Shown one piece after another: positions 1 to 10,846 of a DNA stretch of 45,335 bases. How positions within the stretch are numbered: position 1 is the stretch's first letter; each line of letters begins with the position of its first letter. Origin of the DNA: Rhodocyclaceae bacterium (GTDB taxonomy: Bacteria; Pseudomonadota; Gammaproteobacteria; Burkholderiales; Rhodocyclaceae); contig JACDZI010000020.1 in NCBI GenBank assembly GCA_013426785.1, positions 1 through 45,335 on the forward strand, written 5' to 3'. Position numbers and translations under genes: made by a program. The notes below the pieces were generated by a model, which was not told the origin of the DNA, did no database searches, and saw only the letters and a program-made list of their open reading frames with translations.

Positions 1-9
1 AGCATGACA

Positions 10-280
10 ATGAAATCGTTCACTCCAATCAACACTTATTCAGTGTTTCCTTAGCCTTTCCGGCGCCAAGACCCATCTTTCACGCCTGATCTACCAGATC
101 GCCACGGGCGTGGAGAGCGGGATTGTCATCTCACGTAACGGCACGCCGGTGGCGCGCCTGCTGCCCATTCAGGCGGATATCGCCAGCCGTATCGGCATCT
201 CCAAGGGGGAATTCGAGGTACCGGAAGATATCGACGCCAATAACGCTAGGGTGGCGGCGTTGTTTCTCGGTTCCCGATAA
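10..280 (+). pseudogene. Broken Phd/YefM-type antitoxin gene
   Basis: Two pieces of one antitoxin can be read in different frames. An ATG at 10 opens MKSFTPINTYSVF and stops at once with TAG. A second frame (about 65-280) continues AKTHLSRLIYQI and later GIVISRNGTPVARLLPI, which is the Phd/YefM pattern (short beta strand, AKTHLSRL helix, then a beta hairpin with NGxPVARL), and ends at TAA 278-280. In an intact family member about one codon separates SVF from AKTHLS; here 16 nt (about 50-64) separate them, so roughly 13 extra bases break the frame. No toxin partner is seen before pcnB. It is probably non-functional, unless the window edge hides an alternative start. Confidence 0.6.
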
Positions 281-316
281 CGGTATGATGCGCGCCTCTT
301 TCCAAGCCACAACCGC

Positions 317-1675
317 ATGATCCGCAAGTTCATCCGCCGCGTCTTCAAGCGCGGCGAACCCTCTCCCCACGCCGTCGAAACCGTCGGTCCCGACCAGCAC
401 GGCATCCGTCCCGAGCAGGTCTCGAGCGCCGCGCGCCGTACCTGCGAAGGCCTGCAGCAGGCCGGCCACCAGGCCTACGTAGTCGGCGGCGCGGTGCGCG
501 ACCTGATCGCCGGCATCGTGCCGAAGGATTACGACGTCGCCACCGATGCCACGCCGGATCAGGTGCGCCGCATCTTCCGCCGTTCGCGCATCATCGGCCG
601 GCGTTTCCAGATCGTGCATGTGATGTTCGGCGCCGAAACCATCGAGGTGTCGACCTTCCGCGCCGCCCACGACGAGGACACGCTCAAGGACGAGCACGGC
701 CGCGTGCTGCGCGACAACGTCTGGGGCAACATGGAAGAGGATGCCGCGCGGCGCGATTTCACCGTCAATGCGCTGTATTACGACCCGGCCAGCGGCCAGG
801 TATTCGACTACCACCACGGCGTGCGCGACCTGCAGCGCAAGACCCTGCGCATGATCGGCGACCCGCGTGCCCGTTACCGCGAGGACCCAGTACGCATGCT
901 GCGCGCCGTGCGCCTCGCCGCCAAGCTTGACCTGCGCCTCGACCCGGTCGTGCAGGCACCGATCCGCGAAATGGCCGAACTGATCGAGAACGTGCCGGCG
1001 GCACGCCTGTTCGACGAAATGCTCAAGCTGCTGTTTTCCGGCCACGCGGTCGAATGCGTCCGGCGCCTGCGCGAGGACGGCCTGCACCACGGCCTGCTGC
1101 CATTGCTCGATGTGATTCTCGAACAGCCGCTGGGCGAAAAGTTCGTCATGCTGGCGCTGGCCGACACCGACCAGCGCGTGCGGGCAGGCAAACGCACCTC
1201 GCCGGGCTTCCTGTTCGCCACCCTGCTGTGGCACGAGGTGCTGGCCAACTGGGAAGCCCGCAAGAAGCGCGATGAACTACCGGTGCCGGCGCTGCATGCC
1301 GCCATGGACGAAGTCATCGACACACAGGGCGAAAAACTCGCCATCACCCGCCGCATCGCCGGTGACATCAAGGACATCTGGCTGCTGCAACCGCGTTTCG
1401 AAAAACGTGCCGGTCGCGCGCCCTTCCGCCTGATCGAGCAACAGCGTTTTCGGGCCGCCTGGGATTTCCTGCATCTGCGCGCAGCCAGCGGCGAGGCGCC
1501 GCAGGAACTGGCGGACTGGTGGCTGGCCTTCCAGGAAGCCGACAACGCCGGGCGCGAAGCGCTGCTGCAACCCGACACCGCCAGCCCGAAAAAGCGCCGC
1601 CGCCGGCGCAGCAACAGCAAGAATGCGGCGGAGCCGGCGAATGCCGTCCCGCCAGCGCCGACCTTCGACGAATAA
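317..1675 (+). CDS. pcnB: Poly(A) polymerase I
   Basis: This is a 452-residue class II nucleotidyltransferase that adds 3' poly(A) tails to RNA and so marks it for decay. The head domain carries the GGAVRD motif (about residues 57-62) followed by the DYDVATDATP catalytic aspartates, and the RRDFTVNALYYD and DPVRMLRA blocks that separate PcnB/CCA enzymes from other polymerases. The C-terminal tail is basic (KKRRRRRS), as usual for bacterial PcnB. The last residues, [10 protein letters not shown], are a copy of the dispersed 24-bp repeat. The next gene, folK, starts 3 nt after the stop, so the two are probably cotranscribed; pcnB-folK-panBC is a common proteobacterial order. Confidence 0.95.
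   Translation: MIRKFIRRVFKRGEPSPHAVETVGPDQHGIRPEQVSSAARRTCEGLQQAGHQAYVVGGAVRDLIAGIVPKDYDVATDATPDQVRRIFRRSRIIGRRFQIVHVMFGAETIEVSTFRAAHDEDTLKDEHGRVLRDNVWGNMEEDAARRDFTVNALYYDPASGQVFDYHHGVRDLQRKTLRMIGDPRARYREDPVRMLRAVRLAAKLDLRLDPVVQAPIREMAELIENVPAARLFDEMLKLLFSGHAVECVRRLREDGLHHGLLPLLDVILEQPLGEKFVMLALADTDQRVRAGKRTSPGFLFATLLWHEVLANWEARKKRDELPVPALHAAMDEVIDTQGEKLAITRRIAGDIKDIWLLQPRFEKRAGRAPFRLIEQQRFRAAWDFLHLRAASGEAPQELADWWLAFQEADNAGREALLQPDTASPKKRRRRRSNSKNAAEPANAVPPAPTFDE
1643..1666 (+). repeat. Dispersed 24-bp repeat, copy 1 (in pcnB)
   Basis: Forward orientation with three differences from the consensus; encodes AVPPAPTF at the extreme C-terminus of PcnB, just before the stop codon. Confidence 0.8.
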
Positions 1676-1678
1676 ACG

Positions 1679-2200
1679 ATGCAGGTGAAGGCTTACGTCG
1701 CGCTTGGCGCGAATCTTGGCGACCCGGTCGCGACGGTACGCACAGCCATCGAGGCTCTTCGCAGCATTGCGGGTGCTCGCTTCCTCACGGCTTCCTCGCT
1801 CTACCGCACCGCACCGGTCGGCCTGCACCACCAGCCGGATTTCATCAATGCCGTGGCGCTGCTGGAGGTCGATACTGCCGTCCTGCCAGCGCCGACTTTT
1901 CTTGGGGCACTTTTCGAGATCGAAGCAAAATTCGGCCGCGTCCGTAGCGTGAAGAACGCCCCGCGCACGCTCGACCTCGATCTGCTGCTCTACGACGACC
2001 AAACCATCGACCAGCCCGGCCTGACCTTGCCGCACCCGCGCATGGCCAAACGCGCCTTCGTGCTGGCGCCGCTGGCGGAAATCGCCCCGGACCTTGATAT
2101 TCCAGGACACGGCATGGTCACCGAACTGCTGGCCTGTATCGACGGGCAGCGCATTGAAAAACTCCCGCAAGCCCAGCCGGTGTATTCTTGCCCCCCCTGA
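1679..2200 (+). CDS. folK: 2-amino-4-hydroxy-6-hydroxymethyldihydropteridine pyrophosphokinase
   Basis: FolK transfers pyrophosphate from ATP to 6-hydroxymethyl-dihydropterin in folate synthesis. The 173-residue protein has the family start (YVALGANLGDP), the SSLYRTAPVG segment, the FGRVRSVKNAPRTLDLDLLLY signature whose two aspartates bind Mg-ATP, and the LPHPRMAKRAFVLAPL motif. Between the second and third blocks the product reads TAVLPAPTF, encoded by a perfect copy of the dispersed repeat (1877-1900). The insertion point is the variable segment before the FGRVR helix, where sequence change is tolerated. The start at 1679 lies just after the pcnB stop. Confidence 0.95.
   Translation: MQVKAYVALGANLGDPVATVRTAIEALRSIAGARFLTASSLYRTAPVGLHHQPDFINAVALLEVDTAVLPAPTFLGALFEIEAKFGRVRSVKNAPRTLDLDLLLYDDQTIDQPGLTLPHPRMAKRAFVLAPLAEIAPDLDIPGHGMVTELLACIDGQRIEKLPQAQPVYSCPP
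1877..1900 (+). repeat. Dispersed 24-bp repeat, copy 2 (in folK)
   Basis: Forward consensus copy encoding AVLPAPTF inside FolK, between the pterin-binding and ATP-binding motifs. Confidence 0.9.
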
Positions 2201-2215
2201 GTCGTTCGCCTTGCC

Positions 2216-3866
<1,651 letters not shown>

Positions 3867-3923
3867 CCAGCCCCTCGTTTCATTCTTGTTCATTGCCATC
3901 CAGGCAGTCAATGGAGAGCGTCC

Positions 3924-4307
3924 ATGCAACGCACCATTCTCAAATCGAAGCTTCACCGAGTCATCGTCACCCAGGCGGACCTGCACTACGAAGGCTCCTG
4001 CGCCATCGATGAAAACCTGCTGGACGCTGCTGATATCCGCGAATTTCAGCAGATCGACATTTATAACGTCACCAATGGTGAGCGTTTTGCCACCTACGCC
4101 ATCCGCGCCGAACGCGGCAGCGGCACGATTTCGGTAAATGGTGCCGCGGCGCGCAAGGCCGCTGCCGGTGACCTGCTGATCATCTGCACCTACGCTGCCT
4201 TCAGCGAAACCGAACTGGCCAAGCACGAGCCCGACCTAATCTACGTCGACGCAAAAAACCGCATCACCCATCGCAGCCAGCGCATCCCGATCCAGGCTGC
4301 GGCCTGA
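3924..4307 (+). CDS. panD: Aspartate 1-decarboxylase precursor
   Basis: PanD is a pyruvoyl enzyme that turns L-aspartate into beta-alanine for PanC. The 127-residue zymogen starts [13 protein letters not shown] and has the self-cleavage site YEGS with Gly24-Ser25; cleavage makes the pyruvoyl group on Ser25. The [23 protein letters not shown] segment carries the conserved substrate-binding Arg and the glycine-rich turn. It follows panC after 57 nt, so all three pantothenate genes of the beta-alanine branch are together. Confidence 0.97.
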   Translation: MQRTILKSKLHRVIVTQADLHYEGSCAIDENLLDAADIREFQQIDIYNVTNGERFATYAIRAERGSGTISVNGAAARKAAAGDLLIICTYAAFSETELAKHEPDLIYVDAKNRITHRSQRIPIQAAA

Positions 4308-4381
4308 TTCGATCACGTCGCCACTGCTTTCTGCTACGATCTTCCCTCCCACCTACGCATCCCATTTTCAGAGGCCACCCC

Positions 4382-4708
4382 ATGAGCGAACATATCCAAT
4401 ACGTCACCGATACCAGCTTCAAGAGCGACGTCCTGGAATCCCCCGTCCCCGTTTTGGTCGACTACTGGGCCGAATGGTGCGGCCCGTGCAAGATGATCGC
4501 TCCGATCCTCGACGAAGTAGCCAGGGACTACCATGGCCGGCTCAAGGTCGCCAAGCTGAACATCGACGACAACCCCAAGACCCCCGGCGAGTACGGCATC
4601 CGCGGTATCCCCACCCTGATCCTGTTCAAGGGCGGCAACGTCGAGGCCACCAAGGTGGGCGCACTGTCGAAATCGCAACTGACCGCTTTTATTGACAGCA
4701 ACCTTTAA
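4382..4708 (+). CDS. trxA: Thioredoxin
   Basis: A 108-residue cytoplasmic thioredoxin: the active site WCGPC has Cys33 and Cys36, preceded by VDYWAEW, with the cis-proline loop [12 protein letters not shown] and the terminal GALSKSQL helix. There is no signal peptide, which separates it from the exported TlpA-like protein at 32630. It stands before rho, an arrangement (trxA-rho) known across proteobacteria. The start at 4382 is the first Met of the canonical length. Confidence 0.96.
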   Translation: MSEHIQYVTDTSFKSDVLESPVPVLVDYWAEWCGPCKMIAPILDEVARDYHGRLKVAKLNIDDNPKTPGEYGIRGIPTLILFKGGNVEATKVGALSKSQLTAFIDSNL

Positions 4709-4862
4709 TCCCATTACATTCACACCCGAATCGCCTGACCTCCCCCCTTAGTTCAGGCGCTTTCGGGCAGCAGGCACCCTCCCCCGCCTGCGTTGCGCTT
4801 CCTCCCTTTTCAGGTCTTTCAATCCGGGCACCTCGCGTCCTGGTCATTCCCACAGGTTCACC

Positions 4863-6125
4863 ATGCACCTTTCCGAACTCAAGAACCACCACGTCAGCCA
4901 GTTGATCGAAATGGCCACCACCGTTGGCATCGAAGGCGCCAACCGCCTGCGCAAGCAGGAACTGATCTTTGCCATCCTGAAGGAGCACGCCAAGAAGGGC
5001 GAAGTGATCTACGGCGACGGCTGCCTGGAGGTGATGAACGACGGTTACGGCTTCCTGCGGTCCGCCGACACCTCCTATCTCGCCAATCCGGATGACGTTT
5101 ACGTTTCGCCCTCGCAGATCCGGCGCTTCAATCTGCGCACCGGCGACACCGTCGAAGGCGAGATCCGCACCCCCAAGGATGGCGAACGCTATTTCGCGCT
5201 GGTAAAACTCGACCTGGTGAATGGCGAATCACCCGAAGTCTGCAAGAACAAGATCCTGTTCGAGAACCTGACGCCGCTGCATCCCACCGAACACCTGCGC
5301 CTCGAACGCGAGATCCGCGCCGAGGAGAACATCACCAGCCGGATCATCGACATCATCGCGCCGATTGGCAAGGGTCAGCGCGGCTTGTTGGTCTCTGCGC
5401 CGAAAAGCGGCAAAACCGTGATGCTGCAACATGTCGCCCACGCCATCTCGGCAAACCATCCCGAAGCGGTACTGATTGTCATGCTGATCGACGAGCGCCC
5501 CGAGGAAGTGACCGAAATGACGCGTACGGTACGTGGCGAAGTGGTCGCCTCGACCTTCGACGAACCGGCCACGCGCCATGTGCAGGTCGCCGAAATGGTG
5601 ATCGAAAAGGCCAAGCGCCTCACCGAACACAAGAAAGACGTCGTCATCCTGCTCGACTCGATCACCCGCCTCGCCCGTGCCTACAACACCGTGCAGCCGG
5701 CCTCCGGCAAGGTACTGACCGGCGGCGTCGACGCCAATGCCCTGCAAAAGCCCAAGCGCTTCTTCGGCGCGGCGCGCAACATCGAGGAAGGCGGCTCGCT
5801 GACCATCATCGCCACCGCGCTAGTGGATACCGGCAGCCGCATGGACGAGGTGATCTACGAGGAGTTCAAGGGTACCGGCAACTCCGAGATCCATCTCGAC
5901 CGCAAGATGGCCGAAAAACGCGTCTACCCGTCGATCAACGTCAACCGCTCCGGCACGCGCCGCGAGGAACTGCTGATGGAGAAAGACGTACTGCAAAAAG
6001 TCTGGGTATTGCGCAAGCTGCTTTACGGCCTGGACGACCTCGAGGCAACGGAATTCCTGCTCGACAAGGTCAAATCGACCAAGAACAACGCCGAATTCTT
6101 CGATGCGATGCGGCGCGGCAACTGA
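4863..6125 (+). CDS. rho: Transcription termination factor Rho
   Basis: Hexameric RNA-dependent ATPase helicase that ends transcription at C-rich unstructured RNA. The 420 residues include the N-terminal helix bundle ([14 protein letters not shown]), the cold-shock-like RNA-binding domain with YGFLRS and [12 protein letters not shown], and the RecA-like motor with the P-loop [11 protein letters not shown] near residue 180, the [10 protein letters not shown] segment, Walker [17 protein letters not shown], and the Q/R-loop [20 protein letters not shown]. The 154-nt gap after trxA contains no gene; it is C/T-rich. Confidence 0.98.
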   Translation: MHLSELKNHHVSQLIEMATTVGIEGANRLRKQELIFAILKEHAKKGEVIYGDGCLEVMNDGYGFLRSADTSYLANPDDVYVSPSQIRRFNLRTGDTVEGEIRTPKDGERYFALVKLDLVNGESPEVCKNKILFENLTPLHPTEHLRLEREIRAEENITSRIIDIIAPIGKGQRGLLVSAPKSGKTVMLQHVAHAISANHPEAVLIVMLIDERPEEVTEMTRTVRGEVVASTFDEPATRHVQVAEMVIEKAKRLTEHKKDVVILLDSITRLARAYNTVQPASGKVLTGGVDANALQKPKRFFGAARNIEEGGSLTIIATALVDTGSRMDEVIYEEFKGTGNSEIHLDRKMAEKRVYPSINVNRSGTRREELLMEKDVLQKVWVLRKLLYGLDDLEATEFLLDKVKSTKNNAEFFDAMRRGN

Positions 6126-6141
6126 CAGTTAACCACGGCGG

Positions 6142-6170
6142 TTGATATTTTTCTTCTTTTTCAGGATAAT
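6142..6170 (+). promoter_or_regulatory. Sigma-70 promoter for rpmE
   Basis: TTGATA (6142-6147), a 17-nt spacer rich in T, and GATAAT (6165-6170) form a near-consensus -35/-10 pair about 55 nt before the rpmE start, just after the rho stop. Predicted transcription start is near 6177. Confidence 0.6.
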
Positions 6171-6224
6171 GCGCGCCTTTCGCGCCGCACCAATACCGGC
6201 AACATTCGAACTGAGGACAAAACC

Positions 6225-6440
6225 ATGAAAGAAGGCATCCACCCGAAGTACGGCGAGATCGAGGTGACCTGCAGCTGCGGCAGCGTCTTCAAGACCCGCT
6301 CGACCAACACCAAACCCCTGCATATCGAAGTCTGCTCGGCCTGCCATCCGTTCTATACCGGTAAGCAGAAGATCGTCGACACTGCCGGTCGCGTCGAGCG
6401 CTTCCGTCAGAAGTACAAGCGCCCCAGCGCCGCTGCCTGA
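6225..6440 (+). CDS. rpmE: Large-subunit ribosomal protein bL31 (zinc form)
   Basis: The 71-residue protein starts [19 protein letters not shown] and has Cys16, Cys18, Cys37 and Cys40 (CSC and CSAC), the zinc-binding C+ form of L31 rather than the Zn-free paralogue. The basic C-terminal end contacts the 50S/30S bridge. It has its own promoter (6142-6170) and an intrinsic terminator (6487-6516), so it is likely a single-gene unit. Confidence 0.97.
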   Translation: MKEGIHPKYGEIEVTCSCGSVFKTRSTNTKPLHIEVCSACHPFYTGKQKIVDTAGRVERFRQKYKRPSAAA

Positions 6441-6486
6441 TCGACCGACATTGCGGATAGCAGGCAGGTGAAACTGCCTCTGGCAC

Positions 6487-6516
6487 AAAAGGCAGCCTCG
6501 GCTGCCTTTTGTTTTT
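6487..6516 (+). terminator. Rho-independent terminator after rpmE
   Basis: AAAAGGCAGC, loop CTCG, GCTGCCTTTT, then GTTTTT: a 10-bp perfect stem followed by a U-tract, 47 nt after the rpmE stop. Confidence 0.85.
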
Positions 6517-6530
6517 GACTCCCGACCGTC

Positions 6531-8120
6531 ATGGCCCTCGGCTTTTCACAGACCTCTCCCCCTCCCCTGCCGCTGCCGTGGCTGATCGCCCTGGCAGCGA
6601 TCTACCTGCTGGCCGGGGTGGCCGGACATGACCCATGGAAGTCGGAAGACGTCATCCACATTGCCATCGCCCATGATTTCGCCACGCAGGGTCGCTGGCT
6701 GTTGCCGCACATTGCCGGGGAAACGTGGCCGCATACCGCGCCGCTGTATCACTGGGTCGCCGCCGTGCTCGGCAAGCTGCTCGGGGGCCTGCTCGACTTC
6801 CATAACGCAGCCCGGCTGGCCACCACCCTGTTCGGGGCCTTGTTCCTGATCGCCCTGAGTGGAGCGGCCCGCGCGTTCCTTGGGCCAGCAGCGGGCCGTA
6901 GCGCCCCACTGCTGGCCATCGGCACCCTCGGCCTGCTGATACCGCTGCACGAAGCGCAGCCGGCTGTCGCCGGACTGGCCTGTGCCGCCCTGGCCTACTG
7001 GGGTACCGGCCTGATGATGCAAGGGCAGCTACGCGGTGCAGTGATGATGGGCGCCGGGCTCGGCCTGGCTTTTCCGGCGCATGGGCTGGCCGGGCTGGTC
7101 ATGGCGCTCGCCGTCCTGCCAGCACCGATTTTTCGTGGTGACTGGCGACGTTTCCTGCTGGTCCTTGTCATTGCCATACCGCTGTTAGCCGCTTGGCCAC
7201 TGATAATTTCGTATCGTTTCCCCGGACTGTGGAGCCATTGGACACAGTGGTGGCACAACGATCTGGCCGAGGCCACGCTGGCCCGCTCCCTGCCGGGCCT
7301 GAATCATTTCGAGCAATTGATCTGGGCCGCCTGGCCCATCCTGCCCCTCGCCCTCTGGGGGCTGTGGCTAAATCGCCGTTCGCTGGCGCCCCTGATCATT
7401 CCGCTCATCGGCAGTGCGCTCGGTCTGGCCTGGTACCTGAGCGGATCGTCGCGCTCATTGAGCCTGCTGCCCGCCCTCCTACCGCTGTGCCTGCTGGCCG
7501 CATCCGGGGTAGACCGGCTGCGGCGCGGTGCCGGCAACGCCTTCGACTGGTTCGGCCTGATGACCTTCGCCTGTGCCGCATTCCTCGTCTGGCTGGGGGC
7601 CAGCGCGCAGGCACTGGATTGGCCACCACAGATCGCGAAGAATTTCAACAAGCTGGCACCCGGCCACGAAGTGCATTACTCCCTGCCCGCACTCGCCTTC
7701 GCACTCGCCGCCACCGTGGCCTGGCTCGTCTCGTGGCGGCTTCCCCGTGCCAGTTGGCGTGCCAATCTGCATTGGGCAGGCGGTGTGACACTGATGTGGG
7801 CATTGGTGGCCACCCTCTGGCTGTCATGGCTCGACCACGGCAAGTCCTACCGCGCCATGACGCTTTCACTGAAAGCCGCCTTGCCGGCAGAAATCGACTG
7901 CATCGAGCGGATGAATATCGGCACTGCCGAACGCGCCGTGCTCGATTACTTTACCGGTATCCAGACCATTGCGCCCATCCATGCGCGCCACTGTAGCTGG
8001 CGGCTGACCGACGACGACACGGACCGGGAGATTCCAGCAGGCTGGACCGAGCGCTGGCAGGGCCATCGCCCCCTCGATCGCGACAAGCGCTGGTACCTTG
8101 ACCAGCGCGCGACAAACTAA
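6531..8120 (+). CDS. GT39/ArnT-like polytopic glycosyltransferase
   Basis: A 529-residue membrane protein with about ten hydrophobic segments. After the first segment comes a periplasmic loop beginning [12 protein letters not shown], which matches the DPWKxDE-type acidic motif of the PMT/ArnT (GT39) superfamily, enzymes that use polyprenyl-phosphate sugars. [15 protein letters not shown] and [12 protein letters not shown] are also typical of this family. The C-terminal 100 residues are a soluble domain. The substrate cannot be told. The dispersed repeat (7110-7133) encodes AVLPAPIF at the start of a transmembrane segment. Its stop overlaps the convergent orn stop by 4 nt. Confidence 0.75.
   Translation: MALGFSQTSPPPLPLPWLIALAAIYLLAGVAGHDPWKSEDVIHIAIAHDFATQGRWLLPHIAGETWPHTAPLYHWVAAVLGKLLGGLLDFHNAARLATTLFGALFLIALSGAARAFLGPAAGRSAPLLAIGTLGLLIPLHEAQPAVAGLACAALAYWGTGLMMQGQLRGAVMMGAGLGLAFPAHGLAGLVMALAVLPAPIFRGDWRRFLLVLVIAIPLLAAWPLIISYRFPGLWSHWTQWWHNDLAEATLARSLPGLNHFEQLIWAAWPILPLALWGLWLNRRSLAPLIIPLIGSALGLAWYLSGSSRSLSLLPALLPLCLLAASGVDRLRRGAGNAFDWFGLMTFACAAFLVWLGASAQALDWPPQIAKNFNKLAPGHEVHYSLPALAFALAATVAWLVSWRLPRASWRANLHWAGGVTLMWALVATLWLSWLDHGKSYRAMTLSLKAALPAEIDCIERMNIGTAERAVLDYFTGIQTIAPIHARHCSWRLTDDDTDREIPAGWTERWQGHRPLDRDKRWYLDQRATN
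7110..7133 (+). repeat. Dispersed 24-bp repeat, copy 3 (in GT39-like gene)
   Basis: Forward copy with two changes from consensus; encodes AVLPAPIF within the membrane glycosyltransferase. Confidence 0.8.
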
Positions 8121-8662
8121 ACCTTCAGAAAGTTCGCCCGGTAGTATTTGAGTTCTTCGATGGACTCGTAGATGTCCGCCAACGCCTGGTGCTTGCCGCC
8201 TTTTTTCACGCCCTTGGCGATCTCCGGCGTCCAGCGCTTGCAAAGTTCCTTCAGGGTCGACACATCGAGGTTGCGGTAGTGGAAATAGGTCTCCAGCTTT
8301 GGCAGGTAGCGCGCCATGAAGCGCCGGTCCTGGCAGATCGAGTTGCCGCACATCGGCGACTTGCGGGTCGGCACATGGCGCTTGAGGAAGTCGAGCGCCT
8401 GTGCCTCGACTTCCGCTTCGGTCAGTACCGAAGCCCTGACCTTGTCGACCAGCCCCGACTTGCCGTGGGTCTTCTTGTTCCAGTCGTCCATGGCGTCGAG
8501 CACCGCGTCGGGCTGATGGACGGCCCACACCGCGCTTTCGGCGATCACTTCGAGATGGGTATTGGTAATCACCATCGCCAGCTCGATGATGCGGTCACGA
8601 TCTGGTTCGAGGCCGGTCATTTCCATGTCCAGCCAGACGAGGGCATTTTGGTCTTGTGCCAT
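8117..8662 (-). CDS. orn: Oligoribonuclease
   Basis: Orn is the 3'-5' exonuclease that degrades 2-5 nt RNAs and the c-di-GMP product pGpG. The 181-residue protein starts [17 protein letters not shown] (start 8662), giving the first DEDDh pair Asp12/Glu14. The central [17 protein letters not shown] block carries the next Asp, and [14 protein letters not shown] gives the final His and Asp. Longer in-frame starts exist upstream but have no family similarity. It is divergent from the M48 protease gene, with about 67 nt between them. Confidence 0.96.
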   Translation of the reverse strand: MAQDQNALVWLDMEMTGLEPDRDRIIELAMVITNTHLEVIAESAVWAVHQPDAVLDAMDDWNKKTHGKSGLVDKVRASVLTEAEVEAQALDFLKRHVPTRKSPMCGNSICQDRRFMARYLPKLETYFHYRNLDVSTLKELCKRWTPEIAKGVKKGGKHQALADIYESIEELKYYRANFLKV

Positions 8663-8729
8663 AATCTTCGCGCTTCCCAACGGTTCAGCAGCAGCCATTC
8701 TGGCACACCTCCCCACCGCTCCACCCTCT

Positions 8730-9974
8730 GTGGCCACCGCCTTTTCTCTCGTCTTCCTCGCCATGCTGGTGATCACCACCGGCCTGCGCGTCTGGCTGGC
8801 ATTGCGCCAACTGAACCACGTCGCGGCACATCGCGCCGCCGTGCCGCCCGCCTTCGCCGACCGCATTACACTGGCCGAGCACCAGAAGGCCGCCGATTAT
8901 TCGGGCGCCAGGCTGCGGCTCGGTCTGATCGAGTTGGTCGTCGACACAGTCCTGCTGTTGCTATTCACCTTCGGCGGGCTGCTGGACGACATTGATCGCT
9001 GGTGGGGCGGTCCGTTCCCGGAGGCCGGTCTGGTCCACGGCCTGGCGCTGTTCGCCAGCGTCGGTGTGGTCGGTTTCGTCATCGGCCTGCCCTTCTCGCT
9101 GTACCGTACCTTCGTCCTCGAAGCGCGCTTCGGCTTCAATAAGATGACGCCGCGCCTGTTCGTCGCCGACCTGGCCAAGCAGCTGGTGCTGACCGTCCTG
9201 ATCGGCGCGCCGTTGCTGCTCGGCGTGCTCTGGCTGATGAGCGCGATGGGCGAACGCTGGTGGCTCTATGTCTGGCTGGCCTGGCTCGGTTTCAACCTGC
9301 TGGTAATGTTGATTTACCCCTCCTTCATCGCCCCGCTGTTCAACAAATTCACTCCGCTCGCCGAGGGCGAGATGAAGGGACGCATCGAGGCGCTGCTGAC
9401 GCGCTGCGGCTTCGCCAGCTCGGGCTTGTACGTCATGGACGGCTCGAAGCGCTCGGCCCATGGCAATGCTTACTTCACCGGCTTCGGCCGCGCCAAGCGC
9501 ATCGTCTTCTTCGACACCCTGCTCGACAAGCTGCAACCCGACGAGGTCGAGGCCGTGCTGGCCCACGAACTCGGCCACTTCAAGCGTCGCCATGTCTGGA
9601 AGCGCATCGGCATGTTGGCGGTGATGTCGCTCGCCCTGCTGTGGGTGCTCGGCCAACTGATCGACCAGCCGTGGTTCTACGCTGGACTAAAAGTCGGCGC
9701 TGGCGGGACGGCGATGGCGCTAATCCTGTTCTCCATGGTCCTGCCGGTGTTCAGCTTTCCACTCTCCCCGCTGATGTCGGGGCTGTCGCGGCGCCACGAA
9801 TTCGAGGCGGACGCCTACGCGGTGCAGCAGGCGGGCGCCCAGCCGATGATCACCGCACTGGTGCGGCTCTATCGCGACAACGCCGCCACCCTGACCACCG
9901 ACCCGCTCTATTCGCGCTTCTACGATTCGCACCCGCCGGCCAGCGAACGCATCGCCCACTTGCAGGCATGCTGA
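8730..9974 (+). CDS. M48-family CAAX-type zinc metalloprotease (Ste24-like)
   Basis: An integral-membrane protease of 414 residues if the GTG at 8730 ([12 protein letters not shown]) is used; the longer frame from 8562 is antisense to orn and unlikely. Zinc ligands: HELGH at about residues 278-282 and the Glu of [10 protein letters not shown] near residue 360, with SDPHPPASER-like sequence ([11 protein letters not shown]) near the end. About seven hydrophobic segments flank the catalytic domain. A repeat copy at 9689-9712 gives LKVGAGGTA just before a transmembrane helix. It overlaps rsgA by 7 nt; M48-rsgA pairing is common in Betaproteobacteria. Confidence 0.88.
   Translation: MATAFSLVFLAMLVITTGLRVWLALRQLNHVAAHRAAVPPAFADRITLAEHQKAADYSGARLRLGLIELVVDTVLLLLFTFGGLLDDIDRWWGGPFPEAGLVHGLALFASVGVVGFVIGLPFSLYRTFVLEARFGFNKMTPRLFVADLAKQLVLTVLIGAPLLLGVLWLMSAMGERWWLYVWLAWLGFNLLVMLIYPSFIAPLFNKFTPLAEGEMKGRIEALLTRCGFASSGLYVMDGSKRSAHGNAYFTGFGRAKRIVFFDTLLDKLQPDEVEAVLAHELGHFKRRHVWKRIGMLAVMSLALLWVLGQLIDQPWFYAGLKVGAGGTAMALILFSMVLPVFSFPLSPLMSGLSRRHEFEADAYAVQQAGAQPMITALVRLYRDNAATLTTDPLYSRFYDSHPPASERIAHLQAC
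9689..9712 (-). repeat. Dispersed 24-bp repeat, copy 4 (in M48 protease)
   Basis: Reverse orientation; on the plus strand it reads KVGAGGTA in the protease frame, with one change from consensus. Confidence 0.85.
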
Positions 9975-10846
9975 TCGGCATCGTCACCGCGGCCTTCGGG
10001 CGGCACTACGAAGTCACCCTCCCCGACGGCATACTCGCCAATGGCATCCCGAAGGGTAAGAAAAGCCCCTTCGCCTGCGGCGATGCGGTCACGCTCGGGC
10101 CGCTGCACGACAGCGAGGCACAGATCCTCGGCCACGCGCCGCGCCGCTCGCTGCTTTATCGCAGCGATCAGTGGAAGCAAAAACTGATCGCCGCCAACGC
10201 GACACAGGTCGTGCTGGTCGTCGCCACCGAGCCGGGCTTTTCGGACGAACTGATCTCGCGCGCCACCGTCGCCGCAGTGCACGAACACATGCGCGTGGTG
10301 ATCGTGCTCAACAAGGGCGACCTGAGCGCCGGCCGCGCGGCCGCGCGCGCACAACTTGCGCCCTTCGTGGCAATGGGCATTCCGCTGGTCGAAATCAGCG
10401 CCCACCAGGACGCCACCCCCTTGCTGCCCTGGCTGGCCGGCGAGGTCTCGGTGCTGGTCGGCCAGAGTGGCATGGGCAAGTCGACGCTCGTCAATGCCCT
10501 GGTTCCCGAGGCCGGCGCGGCCACCCGCGAAATCTCCGCCGCGCTCGATTCCGGCAAGCACACCACCACCCATGCCCGACTTTACGACCTGCCCGATGGC
10601 GGCAAGCTGATCGATTCACCCGGCCTGCAGGAATTCGGCCTGGCCCATCTCACCCGTGGCGAGATTGAACTGGGCTTTGCAGAATTCGTAGCCCACCTCG
10701 GCCGCTGCCGCTTCCGCGACTGCCGCCACGAAAACGAGCCCGACTGTGCCATCAAGGCCGCCATCGCCGCCGGAAAAATCCATCCGCGCCGGCTGGTCCA
10801 TTTCGTCGCCATTACCAGCGCGGGGCAGCACGGCAAGCCCTTCTGA
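9968..10846 (+). CDS. rsgA: Ribosome small-subunit biogenesis GTPase
   Basis: RsgA (YjeQ) checks late 30S subunit maturation. The 292-residue product from ATG 9968 shows the circularly permuted G motifs: N-terminal OB fold, then G4 (VLNKGD), G1 P-loop GQSGMGKST, the TTTHARLYDL switch and G3 DSPGLQEFG. The zinc-binding C-terminal domain follows with CRFRDCRHENEPDC (three Cys and one His). The ATG overlaps the end of the upstream protease gene, implying translational coupling. The much longer open frame upstream lies in another frame of the protease gene and is ignored. Confidence 0.96.
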   Translation: MLIGIVTAAFGRHYEVTLPDGILANGIPKGKKSPFACGDAVTLGPLHDSEAQILGHAPRRSLLYRSDQWKQKLIAANATQVVLVVATEPGFSDELISRATVAAVHEHMRVVIVLNKGDLSAGRAAARAQLAPFVAMGIPLVEISAHQDATPLLPWLAGEVSVLVGQSGMGKSTLVNALVPEAGAATREISAALDSGKHTTTHARLYDLPDGGKLIDSPGLQEFGLAHLTRGEIELGFAEFVAHLGRCRFRDCRHENEPDCAIKAAIAAGKIHPRRLVHFVAITSAGQHGKPF

